DNA of 64,000 bases from Cryoendolithus antarcticus (Eukaryota > Ascomycota > Dothideomycetes > Cladosporiales > Cladosporiaceae), in assembly GCA_002077065.1 (NCBI GenBank), contig NAJO01000016.1, forward strand, positions 910,893 through 974,892, written 5' to 3'. The notes beneath the pieces are model-generated. The model was not told the origin of the DNA, ran no database searches, and saw only the letters and a list, made by a program, of their open reading frames with translations. Position 1 is the first letter of the stretch. Each line of letters begins with the position of its first letter. A program made the position numbers and the translations under genes. Of this stretch, positions 44,356 to 54,499 are shown one piece after another.

Positions 44356-45282
44356 TCATACCTCAACGACCAAAGCGTCCGGCGCGACGCCATTCTTCAT
44401 TCCGTCGACAACTGCTGCATTCATCATGCGAGTGCTCTGGACTTTGAGGCCGTGGAGCAGCCGCACGTAAGACCACAGCACTGCCAGAGCAAGCAATGGC
44501 ATAGCCTCCCACCTTCGAGTATCTTCCACGATATCATCGTACAGTAGCTGCGCCGCATCGAACGTCACCGTCTGCTCGCCTCGAGCTACATGAATATGTC
44601 CGAATATCATCAAATTGGGCTACACTCTGGCGACCTCCTCACGAAGAAAGGCACAGCCAGCTGACGCTTTGATATCGTTGAAGCCTGCTGGCGGACCATG
44701 CGTTACGAGGATGTTGGTTGATGAGGGCACGCGATGGCTCCAGACGTCCGTCTCTCGCGGGTACTGGAAGGCTGAGGTGCCATATCGCGGCGTCCACGGC
44801 GAGCCATACACATTCAGTACCCTCTTGCCTTTGGCGAAGGTTAAAGTGATACTACCGTCTTGGATATAAGTCACAGAGCCGAACTCAAGATCATTCCTAT
44901 TCCGGCCCTCTGGATCTCGATGCTCGGGGTGCTCGGCCATAATGTCTTCGTCGAGGAGCAGATCGTAGTTGCCTGCTGTCACGATCCTATGCTCATGGGG
45001 CAACGACGTGAGCCAGGAGAGCTGAGCCCGGATCTCATCGAAGGTACCCCATTCGGTCAGATCTCCTGCGTGGATCAGGAGGTCACCTGGCGGCAGCGTG
45101 GGCTGCAGGTTGTGCATGTCCGAGATGCAGACGACTGTGACGGGCTGGAAGTCTTGAGATGCCTTTGGCGTGCCAGCGCTCCACAAACCGTTGGCGCGAA
45201 AGCTCAATAGCCATTTCGCTGTCTTGCGCAGCCTATGTCGAGGCAGCTGGACGTGGTGCAAAGCAGCTAGTTTCGTAGTCAT
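44356..45282 (-). pseudogene. Calcineurin-like metallophosphoesterase with in-frame TAG and altered GNHD
   Basis: One exon-like frame from MTTKLAALHHVQLPRH (45282) to 44356, about 308 residues, interrupted by TAG at 44622..44620. Metallophosphoesterase motifs: VVCISDMHNLQP (D-x-H), DLLIHAGDLTEWG (GD), IVTAGNYDLLLDED where the family has GNHD, LNVYGSPWTPRYG, ILVTHGPPAGFND (GH-like) and, after the stop, LMIFGHIHVARGEQT (GHxH). The group (MPPED/239FB-like) normally reads R-V-x-P-x-L before FGHIH, so the stop probably replaced a Gln (CAG). The GNHD His is now Tyr (codon 44967..44965, CAC to TAC), which would remove a catalytic and metal residue. Two independent lesions, both C-to-T at CpA, make a nonfunctional gene likely. 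No intron can skip the stop without deleting conserved residues. Confidence 0.8.
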
Positions 45283-45732
45283 GACAGGCGCAGCTTGAGC
45301 CTCTCGGGAGGCTTGAACGCCGGCTCAGCGACAGCCATAGCTTTAGACAACCGTATGGTCAGCGAAAAGCGTATATGCCATTCGTGGCGTACGCTTGAGA
45401 CGCAAAAGGAGCCTGTGCATGGTCTGGACAGTACGCAAACAGCGAGGGGGTTATCGCTCGGCGAAACAAATTCACCGCAGGCCGGAGGGGTTCTCACTTC
45501 ACCCCCACCAAAGCTGAGGATTGCATCACTTCCTCATAGTGCATTGTCGTCGTCACGTCAGAGCATAGCAACCATGTGACGAGTGCACGCGACCACGCAT
45601 ACATATGAGCCAGCATCCGTAGTGGGAGAGCAAAGGTAGGTATATTTCGACCCTTTCTCTTCACAGTCTACCTGTCTCTACACTCCTATTTGCCAGAAAG
45701 ACTCCAAATACTTGACCAGACAACCACTCAAA
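45283..45732. other. Intergenic, divergent promoters
   Basis: 450 bp between the metallophosphoesterase start and the Ser/Gly-rich gene start. A CT-rich tract at about 45650-45690 immediately precedes the latter ATG. Confidence 0.5.
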
Positions 45733-46483
45733 ATGTCGACAGCTTCCAATGTAACACCCTTCCTATTCATCTGCCCCCTTCCTCGCATCTTACCTTTCCT
45801 AGCCCAACGCCTCGCAAGGCGACTACAAATCCGAGAATCCCGGCACAGTCCTCTCCGACTCTCTAGCCGCAGAGTCGATCGAGTCAGGCGGCGACTTTGC
45901 AGCCGATAGCGATGCACGAGGCATCAACCCTGCGTCCGCGAAAGGCACTACGACCAACACGACCGATACTTCTGGAGCAAGCGAGCTCAGCAGTGCGCCC
46001 TCTAGAGCTCAGCGAGATGATGGTAACGAGTCTGGAGGGTACAACACCAGAGCCAGCTCGGGCAACGGTCTGAGCTCTGGATCCGGCCTGCCGAGCAGGA
46101 GTGAGCAAGCTGGTGAGAGGAGCATAGGCGCTGGAGGCGGGTACGCCACATCCTATGGCGACGAGTCGTCCGATCGCGGGCCGTCCTCGAACGACGATAC
46201 CTCTTCGTCCACCTACGGCACGGGCTCAGGCTCCGGCTCCGCTCAACGCGGCTCTGGAAGTGCCTCCGACGACTTCCCCTCCGACGCCCCCAACGCGAGT
46301 TTCAACAATGAGATCGGGACGGAGCATGACCCAGGCAGGGAGGCTGTGAGGAAGATCCAAGAGGATAACGTGCCTAGCATCTCATCTGGGCAGCAAGGTG
46401 GCAAGGAAGGCAGAGTCAGTGGAGGCAGCAGTGAAGGAGGAAGCGGGCACGCGAGTGCGCTGGGAGGGGATACTGAGGCGTAG
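45733..46483 (+). CDS. Intrinsically disordered Ser/Gly-rich protein with a six-codon first exon
   Basis: Exon 1 is 45733..45750 (MSTASN), the intron 45751..45802 (52 nt), exon 2 45803..46483; 232 residues. The joined start is MSTASNPNASQGDYKSENPG, then TVLSDSLAAESIESGGDFAADSD and GTTTNTTDTSGASELSSAPS. Long Ser/Gly/Asp runs follow (SSNDDTSSSTYGTGSGSGS) and the end is EAVRKIQEDNVPSISSGQQGG…HASALGGDTEA. Almost the whole chain should be disordered. The opening segments resemble a conserved but uncharacterised fungal protein group; that is from memory and not checked. Without the intron exon 2 has no good start. A stress-protective (LEA-like) role is conceivable but unproven. Confidence 0.75.
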
Positions 46484-46710
46484 AAAGCAAGATCTTATGA
46501 GGATTAGTTATTCGGATCTGAGGGTCCTCAAATCCGCTGGTCTTGGATCATTCTCCTTTCTGACCCCGATTTTGCTGTCACAATAATCACGCCCGCCTGG
46601 GTATCCTTCCGTGCAGTCCAATCCTACCAGCCACGCCATAGCCAACGTCCTGCTCATGCCAACGCCTCCAAAATCCCCATATCCCTCTAATGAACCAACG
46701 CCTCTTCCCT

Positions 46711-48012
46711 CTAAGCCAGAGCGCTTTCTTTTCCCTTGCCCTTCCCTTCCCTCTCATCCACTTTGAGCGCATCCAGTATGCCGCTTACCCCCCTGCCGAG
46801 CCCTCTCCCATTATCCACAGCCTCAACAAGCCCCGCAGCCTTCTTTTGCAACCCTCGCAGCACTCTTCGCGTGTATGCGAACGAGCCGACAGACTCCATA
46901 TACGCGACCGCATACCTCTTGACATCCTCGTCCCTCGGCTTCTGCTTCAGAATATTGATGAGCACCAGATTCTGCGGCGCCGCGCGGATCGCGTGTAAGA
47001 TCGGAAAGGAGAATTTACCTTCTGTTAGGTCTTCGCAGAGGCCTTTGTTTGCTGTGTATTGCGCTGAGGAGAGGTTGCGGTAGTCGTCGAGGATCTGGAA
47101 GAGCAGGCCGATGGTGTTTACCAGCGGTGTGTAGTCTGCGGAGGTGGATGGGTTGTTTTGGGCTGGGGAGCAGGCGCACATGAGTTTTATGGCGAGGCGG
47201 AAGAGGCCGCCGGTTTTGTTGCCAACCATTTCGAGGTAGTCGTCCTCGCTTGGGCAGGTTAGGGTGTCCCGCCAGAAGAGGTCCATGCCTTGGCCGCGGT
47301 GGAGGTTCAGAAGTTCTGTGGTGTAAATTTGGATTGCTTCGGGGTTGTTGAGAAGAAGAAGCTCTTGCAGGGCGCGAAAGTAGACGTAATTTGCGGAGTT
47401 AATTGTCTGGGCTACGCCGAAGATCTGGTGCGCGACGGGGACGCCGCGGCGGAGGTTCGAGTTGTCTTCTACGTCGTCTATGAGGAGTGAGGCGGAGTGT
47501 AACATGCCCACGACACTGTTGATGATTGCGAGATCGTGCTGGGGGACTTGTAGCCAGAGGTTGAAGGCGTTGATAAGCTGCGTGCGCACGTCTTTGCCCG
47601 GGTGGGATTCAAGGTAGTCGAAGGGACCCTTGACGATGTTCTCCTTCTCTGTGCTCCAGCTAGAGCCATCGCCGTGAATCAGATCTTGACCTATCGCTTG
47701 GGTGGAGTCGGGGAGGGAGTGCGGTTGAGGCATGCTCTTGCGGTGGGACTTGTGCTGTTGCGTGGATTGTGATGCTCGTGGAGTCTTTATCGGCGCGATC
47801 CAGTCCGTCTCGTTCACTTCACGTTGCTGTGGGTCAATAGGCAAGGTCATAAGACTGCTTCGTTTCCGTGGGCTTGTTGGGCTCTTCGGACTCTCGCCGT
47901 TGGTAAAAGCCCTTGAGGAGGAGGTTCGTGTCGGTATAGAAGCTGGATCGATCGAGATAGGCCTCGCTACTTTCCTCTCAGGTGATGCAGGCAACTCTGC
48001 TGTGGCTGCCAT
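46711..48012 (-). CDS. BTS1: Geranylgeranyl diphosphate synthase
   Basis: A single exon of 433 residues from [14 protein letters not shown]. It makes C20 GGPP from FPP and IPP for prenylated GTPases, carotenoids and other isoprenoids. The 115-residue Ser/Pro-rich N-terminal extension is like that of housekeeping fungal enzymes. The catalytic domain shows [38 protein letters not shown] with the first Asp-rich motif [61 protein letters not shown] with the second motif, and [17 protein letters not shown]. The Lys/Glu-rich end is short. Convergent with the disordered-protein gene 227 bp away. Confidence 0.95.
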   Translation of the reverse strand: MAATAELPASPERKVARPISIDPASIPTRTSSSRAFTNGESPKSPTSPRKRSSLMTLPIDPQQREVNETDWIAPIKTPRASQSTQQHKSHRKSMPQPHSLPDSTQAIGQDLIHGDGSSWSTEKENIVKGPFDYLESHPGKDVRTQLINAFNLWLQVPQHDLAIINSVVGMLHSASLLIDDVEDNSNLRRGVPVAHQIFGVAQTINSANYVYFRALQELLLLNNPEAIQIYTTELLNLHRGQGMDLFWRDTLTCPSEDDYLEMVGNKTGGLFRLAIKLMCACSPAQNNPSTSADYTPLVNTIGLLFQILDDYRNLSSAQYTANKGLCEDLTEGKFSFPILHAIRAAPQNLVLINILKQKPRDEDVKRYAVAYMESVGSFAYTRRVLRGLQKKAAGLVEAVDNGRGLGRGVSGILDALKVDEREGKGKGKESALA

Positions 48013-48886
48013 CACCCGGCCTATGTAGTGGCTGTATTAGGTAGTGGTAGTGTTCCCTCTCTTTGTCAAGCTGTCTGAACAATACAAGCGCAGACTACAA
48101 TCTTAAGAAATATATACAAAGCGACGGTGGAGCTGCCAGCACGTGGTTCTGCAGTATTGTCTGTGTCCGTGAACGAACGCAGATGCCTTCGCCATTCGAG
48201 CGGAGTACCTCTGTCGCTTGGCCATGAGGCTTAGAGCTCTGACATTGTATGCGAGGTGGAAGCTTGGACTTCGAATCGAGTGGCATGTGATGTTGCCGGG
48301 GCCGGATCATCCCTGCTGCCGAAGTCCAGAGCAGGCCGGCAAAGAGCGCTGTCCTTCATCAAGGCAACTACTTATGAGCTACTGCCTTTTTGCCATCTCT
48401 CGCCTTCAAGTGTGAAGGACGGCATTCATCTGAGGTGCTGTATGCGATCCAGCGGACTCATACGAGGCACACCATATTCGGAGCCTATTGCTACGAGCTA
48501 CGATGACGGTCTTTGTCGCGTCAGTGCAACTCGCACGCATCGAGATGGCATACACAGTGCCTCTCGAACGTTTGCAAACGCTTGAGGTGTATAGGCATCA
48601 CGCGTCCAGCCACTGGTGAGGGCGTGTCGTCAAAGTGCTTGTATCACAATGAGGTATGCATCAGTCTCTTGTTTGCTACGCTTCACGCTTGCTTCCTTCT
48701 TTGGCAGGTCCCGCTGCTCGAACACGCGTAATGTAGAAGCCTTGAGGCAGCGTCGTTCGCTCGAGAGCCCATATTAGACCATTGGAGATCCAGCGTTCGG
48801 CTGTCCTACGCATCGTCAAGGTAGAGATTTCTGTGTGTGAACACAGCAAAAGGCCTCGTGAGGTCGCAACACAAGCGCGGTCCGAT
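48013..48886. other. Intergenic, no gene seen
   Basis: About 870 bp between the GGPP synthase and amidase starts. Plus-strand frames near 48.2-48.7 kb lack any family motif. Confidence 0.5.
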
Positions 48887-50723
48887 ATGGCGGATCATAA
48901 GCTTAATGTGCTCACTACAACAGCAAACGAGATCCAGCACCTCCTCTCTACTAGCCGCACGACTTCAGTCTCCCTAGTCAAAGCCTACCTCGCCCAGATC
49001 GCCGCCCACAATCACACTGGTGTCCACCTGAACGCGCTGATCTCCATTGCTCCCGAAGCCCTTCTTCTCGAAACAGCCTCCTGTCTCGACTCCGAACGCG
49101 CCTCAGGCCACCTCCGCTCTTCTCTCCACGGCACGCCAATAGTCCTGAAAGACACCTTTCTCACCTCAACCACCAATCTCGGTCTACCAACAACATGCGG
49201 ATCCCCTGCTCTCGCGACCGCGACCTCTGAGTCCAACTCGCCCTTGGTCCAAACTCTGGTGGACGCCGGTCTGATCATCCTAGGGAAAGCTAACATGACC
49301 GAGCTCTGCGGCCTGAAGATGCGGGCTTTGACTCCTGGCTGGTCACCCATGGGCGGTCAAACGCAGAACCCCTATGTCTTCGGCGGACTCGAGGAGAACG
49401 AGATCCTGCTCGGGAACTCCTCAGCTGGTGGGTCTAGTAGTGGGAGTGCGGTCTGCGTGGCTGCAGGATTCGCGCCATTAGCGTTGGGCACGGAGGTTGC
49501 AGGGAGTGTGGTTACGCCTTCGAATCGGGCTGGGGTGTATGCGCTGAAGTGTGGGGTTGGGATTGTGGAGGGGAGGGGAGACTTTGGGTATTGGGATGGG
49601 CTGGACTGCGTGGGGGCCATGGGGAAGGGAGCGGAGGATGTAGGGCTGTTGGCTCGTGTGATTATGGGAAGGAAGGAAGTATGGGATAGTGATCGCGGGT
49701 TCGAAGGACTTAGGATTGGGGTGTTGGATCCTGAGGTGTGGCATCTGCCGGAAACTATTACTGTGTACCCCGGGAAGACTAAGCAGGTGATGGAGAAGGG
49801 GTTCTGGGCTGCTGCTGAGAAGATGAAGAGAAGAGGTGCAGTGGTCAGGAATATTGACTTGCCGTTGCCTTGGGATGCCTTCAGATTCAGCGAAGCCGAT
49901 TTTCCAGCATCTGATGAGCACGGGATGCCAGTGTCTGAGCCATGCGTGGTGAACGAAGAAATCGAGAGCAGCGGGAATGATGGCGATGGAACGAGCAGCG
50001 AACAGAAGAGCCTCTTTCAAGAGACCTGCAGTGAGTTCCAGGCTCACACCGCTCTCACAACGTTCCCGGTGGCAAGAAATCAGCTGCTAATATCGCTTAC
50101 AGTGCACCATCTCCGAACAACTCGCATGCCGGCCTTCCTCTCGTCTTTCAAGACCTCCGAGATTCGATCTCTCGGCGACATGGTGGCTTGGAACGAAGCG
50201 CACAGGGATGTTGCTCTGCCACCGAGTACCACTCTCCACCTCTTTGAAGTATCTTGAGCTACCTGGCTAATCATGCGGTCCTATAGGTCATCCCTCCCAG
50301 CATGAAATCATTGAGCTGCTCTCGAATCGCACGACACCGGAGCAAGCTGAGGCAATGGCACGCGAGATAAGGAAACGAGGCAGGGAAGCACTGGACCCGA
50401 TGTTCCAGAGCGTCGATGTCTTGGTTGCGTTGGGCGATAGTCCGCTGTGCACTTACGCTGCTGGTGCTGGTAAGCCTTTTCACTCTCTCTACGACTACCT
50501 ACAAGGCTCGAGAACTGCCGCTGATCGCATTATCATAGGTTACCCGATCGCCACCGCGCCTCTGGAGACAATTCAGTACAGTAATGAGAACGAGCGGCCT
50601 TTTGGGCTGTGCTTCGTTGCGAAAGGTGGAGGTGAAGAAACGCTATTGAAGTTCATGAGAGGCTGTGAGGCGGCTTTCGAGCGGAGACCGCTGCCTAAGC
50701 CTCTGATGACCAAGCGAGAATAA
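48887..50723 (+). CDS. Amidase-signature hydrolase
   Basis: Exons 48887..50030, 50103..50225, 50287..50469 and 50539..50723; introns of 72, 61 and 69 nt; 544 residues. Amidase-signature enzymes hydrolyse carbon-nitrogen amide bonds. Landmarks: VSLVKAYLAQIAAHN, HGTPIVLKDTFLT (catalytic Lys), LGKANMTELCG, GNSSAGGSSSGSAVCVAAG (cis-Ser) and GTEVAGSVVTPSNRAGVYALK (nucleophile Ser in G-S). The splices recover LPPSHPSQHEIIELL and YAAGAGYPIATAPL, both usual in fungal amidases. No signal peptide is seen. The substrate is unknown. It is followed by convergent FAD monooxygenase and a P450, which may hint at a shared catabolic or secondary pathway. Confidence 0.92.
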
Positions 50724-51084
50724 CGCTCAATGATCGAATGTCCTCCGCCGCTCTTAGAGTCCGGCGTCTTGTGACTTTGTATGAGTGGAGCTATATCAGT
50801 CAAGCCGGAATCTGCCTCAATCGGAAGGCGACTTCATGCAGATCCAGCCAGTCGTTGTGCCACACGTCCGGCTCGACTTTCGATGGTAGAACCGTATCGT
50901 AGCTCTACGCTACAGCTGCATCAATCGAAGCACAACTCTGAGGTACAGATGTGCAGCTGTCAGAGGGCAATATATCGAACGTGGCACCTTGAAGACAAGC
51001 TTATTTATATGATAGCATTTTCACATCACGGCATCTAAACCCCAACTTCACCCGTACCTCCCATCTAGCCCACCATGCACGCAT
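50724..51084. other. Convergent intergenic gap
   Basis: About 360 bp between the amidase stop and the monooxygenase stop. Presumed 3' UTRs only. Confidence 0.55.
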
Positions 51085-52727
51085 CTAATCCCAATTCCCC
51101 GGCCCCAAATCCACAGGCACCTGATTTTTCTTGCACTCCATAATATAATCAATCGTCCACGGCTCCCACTTGTAGCCCTCGGGGAAGTTCGGCGGGATTC
51201 CACTCTCGTCGAACGTCACGCCCGCTTTCATCGTCTCGATGTTCTTCTCCCAGTTCTCGTACGCGTAGACTTCTGGGTCGTGCGCCCAGACCCACTTCGG
51301 GTGCTTGGGCTGTGCGAGACGCGGGTTGAGTTTCACTTTTGACCAGTCGGTGTCTTGAAGGAGCTCGGCGTTGGAGAAGCCCATCTTTTGGGCGCAGGAG
51401 TTGCGGATGAAGCTGTGAGGGTATGTCAGCAATCTATTGTGAGTAAGCGTGGGGATGGAGGGAGATGACTCACCGGTAGCGTGTGTGTGCCTCAATGCCA
51501 TCAGGAATGTTGTCCTTGCCTGCGAGTTGCAGGCAGGAGGCGAGCGTTATAGCATCCTCAATCGCTTGCGTAGCGCCGTTTCCGGACGCTGGCAAGAAAG
51601 TGTGCGCGCTGTCACCAATCTGGACGACTCGTCGTGCCGGCGAGGCCCATGTGAGCTGCGGGTCGCGCCATAGTAGCTCGAAGTTGACGATGGTGTTGGG
51701 AGGGGTGATCGCAACGAGGTCCTTGAACTTCGGGTCCCACTTGTCTGCACCGGGAACGGCGTCAAGGCCCTTGAGTACCTCCTCCGAGCTGATGTAGTTG
51801 TCCCATGACTCGGATGAGGTGTCGTTTGCCTGTTTTTGTCAGCTTTCCTCTAGCTTCCATACATGTTCACATCACACTCACATCGTGGTTCAAGATCCAG
51901 ATCATAGTATCCGGCCTTGTTAGCGTCAGAGCATAGGCTCCAGGTGCCAAGTATGTCCGCACAATCGGCTCATCCTTATCTGGCCCCACCATAGAGTAGT
52001 GCTCCTTGACCGCCGGGTCTTTGTCCATATGCTCAATCGGGAACGCAGCTCTCCACATAGCTCTGCCCGAAGACTTCGCCCTCACAGCGCCACCAACAAG
52101 CTTCTGTGACTTGGACCCCACGCCATCAGCCGCAATTACCACATCCGCCTCGTAGCGCTTGCCGTCCTGAGTAGTGACGCCAGCTGTGCCCTTCTCAGCG
52201 TCCTCGAAGTAGTCAGTCACTCGGGAGTTGAAGTCGATCTTCACGCCGAGTCTCTCGACTTGGCGCACGAACATTCTGTAGATGAGGGGGCGCATTTGGA
52301 AGGTGCCTGGTGGGGTGTTGGGGTCCAGGCCAGCGGCCTTAAGACGCTCGGCGACCTTCAGAGGCTTGACCATGATCTCGCCGCTGTGCTTGTAGGTCTC
52401 GATCCAAGCGTTGTGGAGGCCGATGGAGTCGTACTCCTCCTTCATCTCTGGCCAGTGCTTGAAGAAGTGCGTTGCGCTGAGGCCCATGAAGTACATATCA
52501 CCTGGCTACTGTTAGTTCTCAGGAACCAGGGTATTTACCGGTAGAGAGCATATCGTACCTGCTGTGTTGATTGCAGTGTCGCGCTCCAGGACCTGGACGC
52601 TGTGGCCCTTGCGAATGCACTCGATCGCTGCGGTGAGCCCCGCGAGCCCGGTGCCCACGATGAGGACATTGATGCCAGACGAGGGGTATGACCCAAGCGG
52701 CTTGCTCTCTTGACCTTCTTTCGCCAT
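51085..52727 (-). CDS. FAD-dependent monooxygenase, salicylate-hydroxylase-like
   Basis: Exons 52727..52559, 52501..51882, 51829..51474 and 51412..51085; introns of 57, 52 and 61 nt; 490 residues. Flavin aromatic hydroxylases add one oxygen atom using NAD(P)H. FAD motifs are present: INVLIVGTGLAGLTAAIE (GxGxxG), VVIAADGVGSKSQ (DG motif) and RRVVQIGDSAHTFLPASGNG (GD motif, followed by GATQAIEDA). Splices give INTAGDMYFMGLSATHFF and AHTRYRFIRNSCAQKMG, both family-like. The C-terminus is WTIDYIMECKKNQVPVDLG…NWD. Substrate unknown; such enzymes occur in phenolic catabolism and in polyketide or indole-terpene clusters. Confidence 0.93.
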
Positions 52728-54499
52728 GATGATGTTTGTTGGATTTTTAGGAAAGATATTCTAGAACGGTGAGGGAAATGATGCTCAAAGGAAATATGGC
52801 CTAGACTCAACAGCAGCGAGAGCTCATTGCATGAGACCTACATTACTAGCTCTCATCGGGAGTCCGTCATCCAAACTACGGTGACGAGCATGTGCTGCGT
52901 GAGCATAGTATCGGCGCGCGAGAGACCGCGAGCTGGGTCGGAATTAATCGTAGCCGGCCCTCCCGGTGCATTGTGGTGACGATGAGGTTGTTCCTGCACG
53001 AGACTCGACGGCTCTCCTTCGTCGAAGTTCAACGCATTTCTATGTGTGCCTGAGCGTTGGACGGGTATCAGCCAAAGGAACACGATAGAGGTGGGGTGAA
53101 TGTCTCGACTTCTGGCATCGATGATCCCTTGTTCTGCAACGGTAGCGGACAGTCCCGACGGAGAGAACCTCCTGCATGTACTTCTGTACCTCAGCGTGAG
53201 CCGTGCTGCTGTTGGTGCATCTCGATTGTTGACAGGTGGAGTGACTGACTCCTGTCCGTACCCGTCGATTGCGGCGCCACTACCCTATCGCAACCTCGCA
53301 GTTGACTCCGAGGGGTGGTCCGACGCTACGACAACGCTCATGACTGCTACGGATAGTCCACGAACGTTCGGGAGCCGTTCTCGAGTATGTTCGAACTTGA
53401 CTGCGATTCTTTTCGCGTGCCAAACTGCCAGCCAAGGATCAGCCCCAACGCACACAAGCTGCAGCGGCTGGTATCCCGGCGGAGATAACATCTCGTCATC
53501 GAAGGCCTGTCCCGCACGGCTGGCGTGCGGACACGCTGACTCCATGAGGCGAGCGCAATTACCACAACATGTGACGGCCAAGGCCAGACTGCATGATGTG
53601 GCAGTATACCCGGCTTCGGTGCACTAGGCACGCTCGTGTCCCAATGGTGAAAGAGGCAAACTGGTAGCGATGTCATCAGTATTTGTGGGAGGACGAATTG
53701 TCCTGCACCCATCCGATCAAGAGTGGAGGTATCTGGTGCAACGATGCACCAGCATAGCACAACCAAACCCCTCGTGGCATAGCGTCCCAGGGCTGAGGCT
53801 GCGGGCCTGATGAGAGACTTCACCGGGTCAACAACGATGAACGTGCCTAGCCTGCTGGGTTTCAGGTCCTGTGCGAAGCTTATATGATTGCTGTGGCTGG
53901 AGAATACGCCACCCAAGTCAACACCGTTGTACCGTTGCGGCGTGTCTCGGCCAGTGTTTCCTGTTTGTCGAAGCTGCTTGTGAAATACTGGGCTTCCATG
54001 CGGTGCACCAGCGTTGCGCAATGCTCACTTGGTCTGATAGAAAGCAGAGAACAAGGAAATGTGAGCTGACTGCGTTCGGCAGGCAGCCGAGCAAGACAGC
54101 GGCACAATCTCCCTCCCTTGCATGATTTGAGATCGGCCTCTGTCCGAAATACACCACCTTGCAGGGTAGACTCCACGCCATTGGCGGCACTAGAGACGTA
54201 TCGATCTACAGGTAGCAGATATGATTGGCATGCATGCCTGGTTTGCACTCTACTAGGTGCTCACGTCCGCTTCGGCTTTCTCGCAACACCCTTCCGTCAG
54301 ATGCGGTATCTCCATTCATTTAAAGCACGCCACGAGATAACGTAGTCGATGCGAAGCCTTCTTACTGTGGATCCCCGGTCAGCTCTCCTAGTTCAGGTTT
54401 ATCACTTCGTCAGCACCCAAATTCTTTCGCTCTGCGCTCTGTACGTGTTTCCTTCCGGCTGTTTCTCAATCACCCACACTGGACCGCAACATCTTCACG
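52728..54499. other. Intergenic, no gene seen
   Basis: About 1.8 kb between the divergent monooxygenase and P450 genes. A 224-codon minus frame (53347..54021) and a 175-codon plus frame (53100..53627) overlap each other and show no domain. The promoter regions for both genes lie here. Confidence 0.5.

Noticed and set aside
44620..44700. Intron that would remove the metallophosphoesterase TAG
   Set aside because: The AGTGTAG could be an acceptor, but every possible donor is either too close or removes the conserved GCAFLREEVARV segment.
1043..45282. Reassigned stop codons (TAA/TAG read as Gln) as an explanation for the in-frame stops
   Set aside because: Intact genes here end precisely with TAG or TAA at family-typical lengths (permease, ZIP transporter, RIB1, FAM32A), so the standard code applies.
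53347..54021. 224-codon minus-strand ORF
   Set aside because: No family resemblance and a composition like random translation (Cys/Trp/Arg-rich), overlapped by equally plausible frames.
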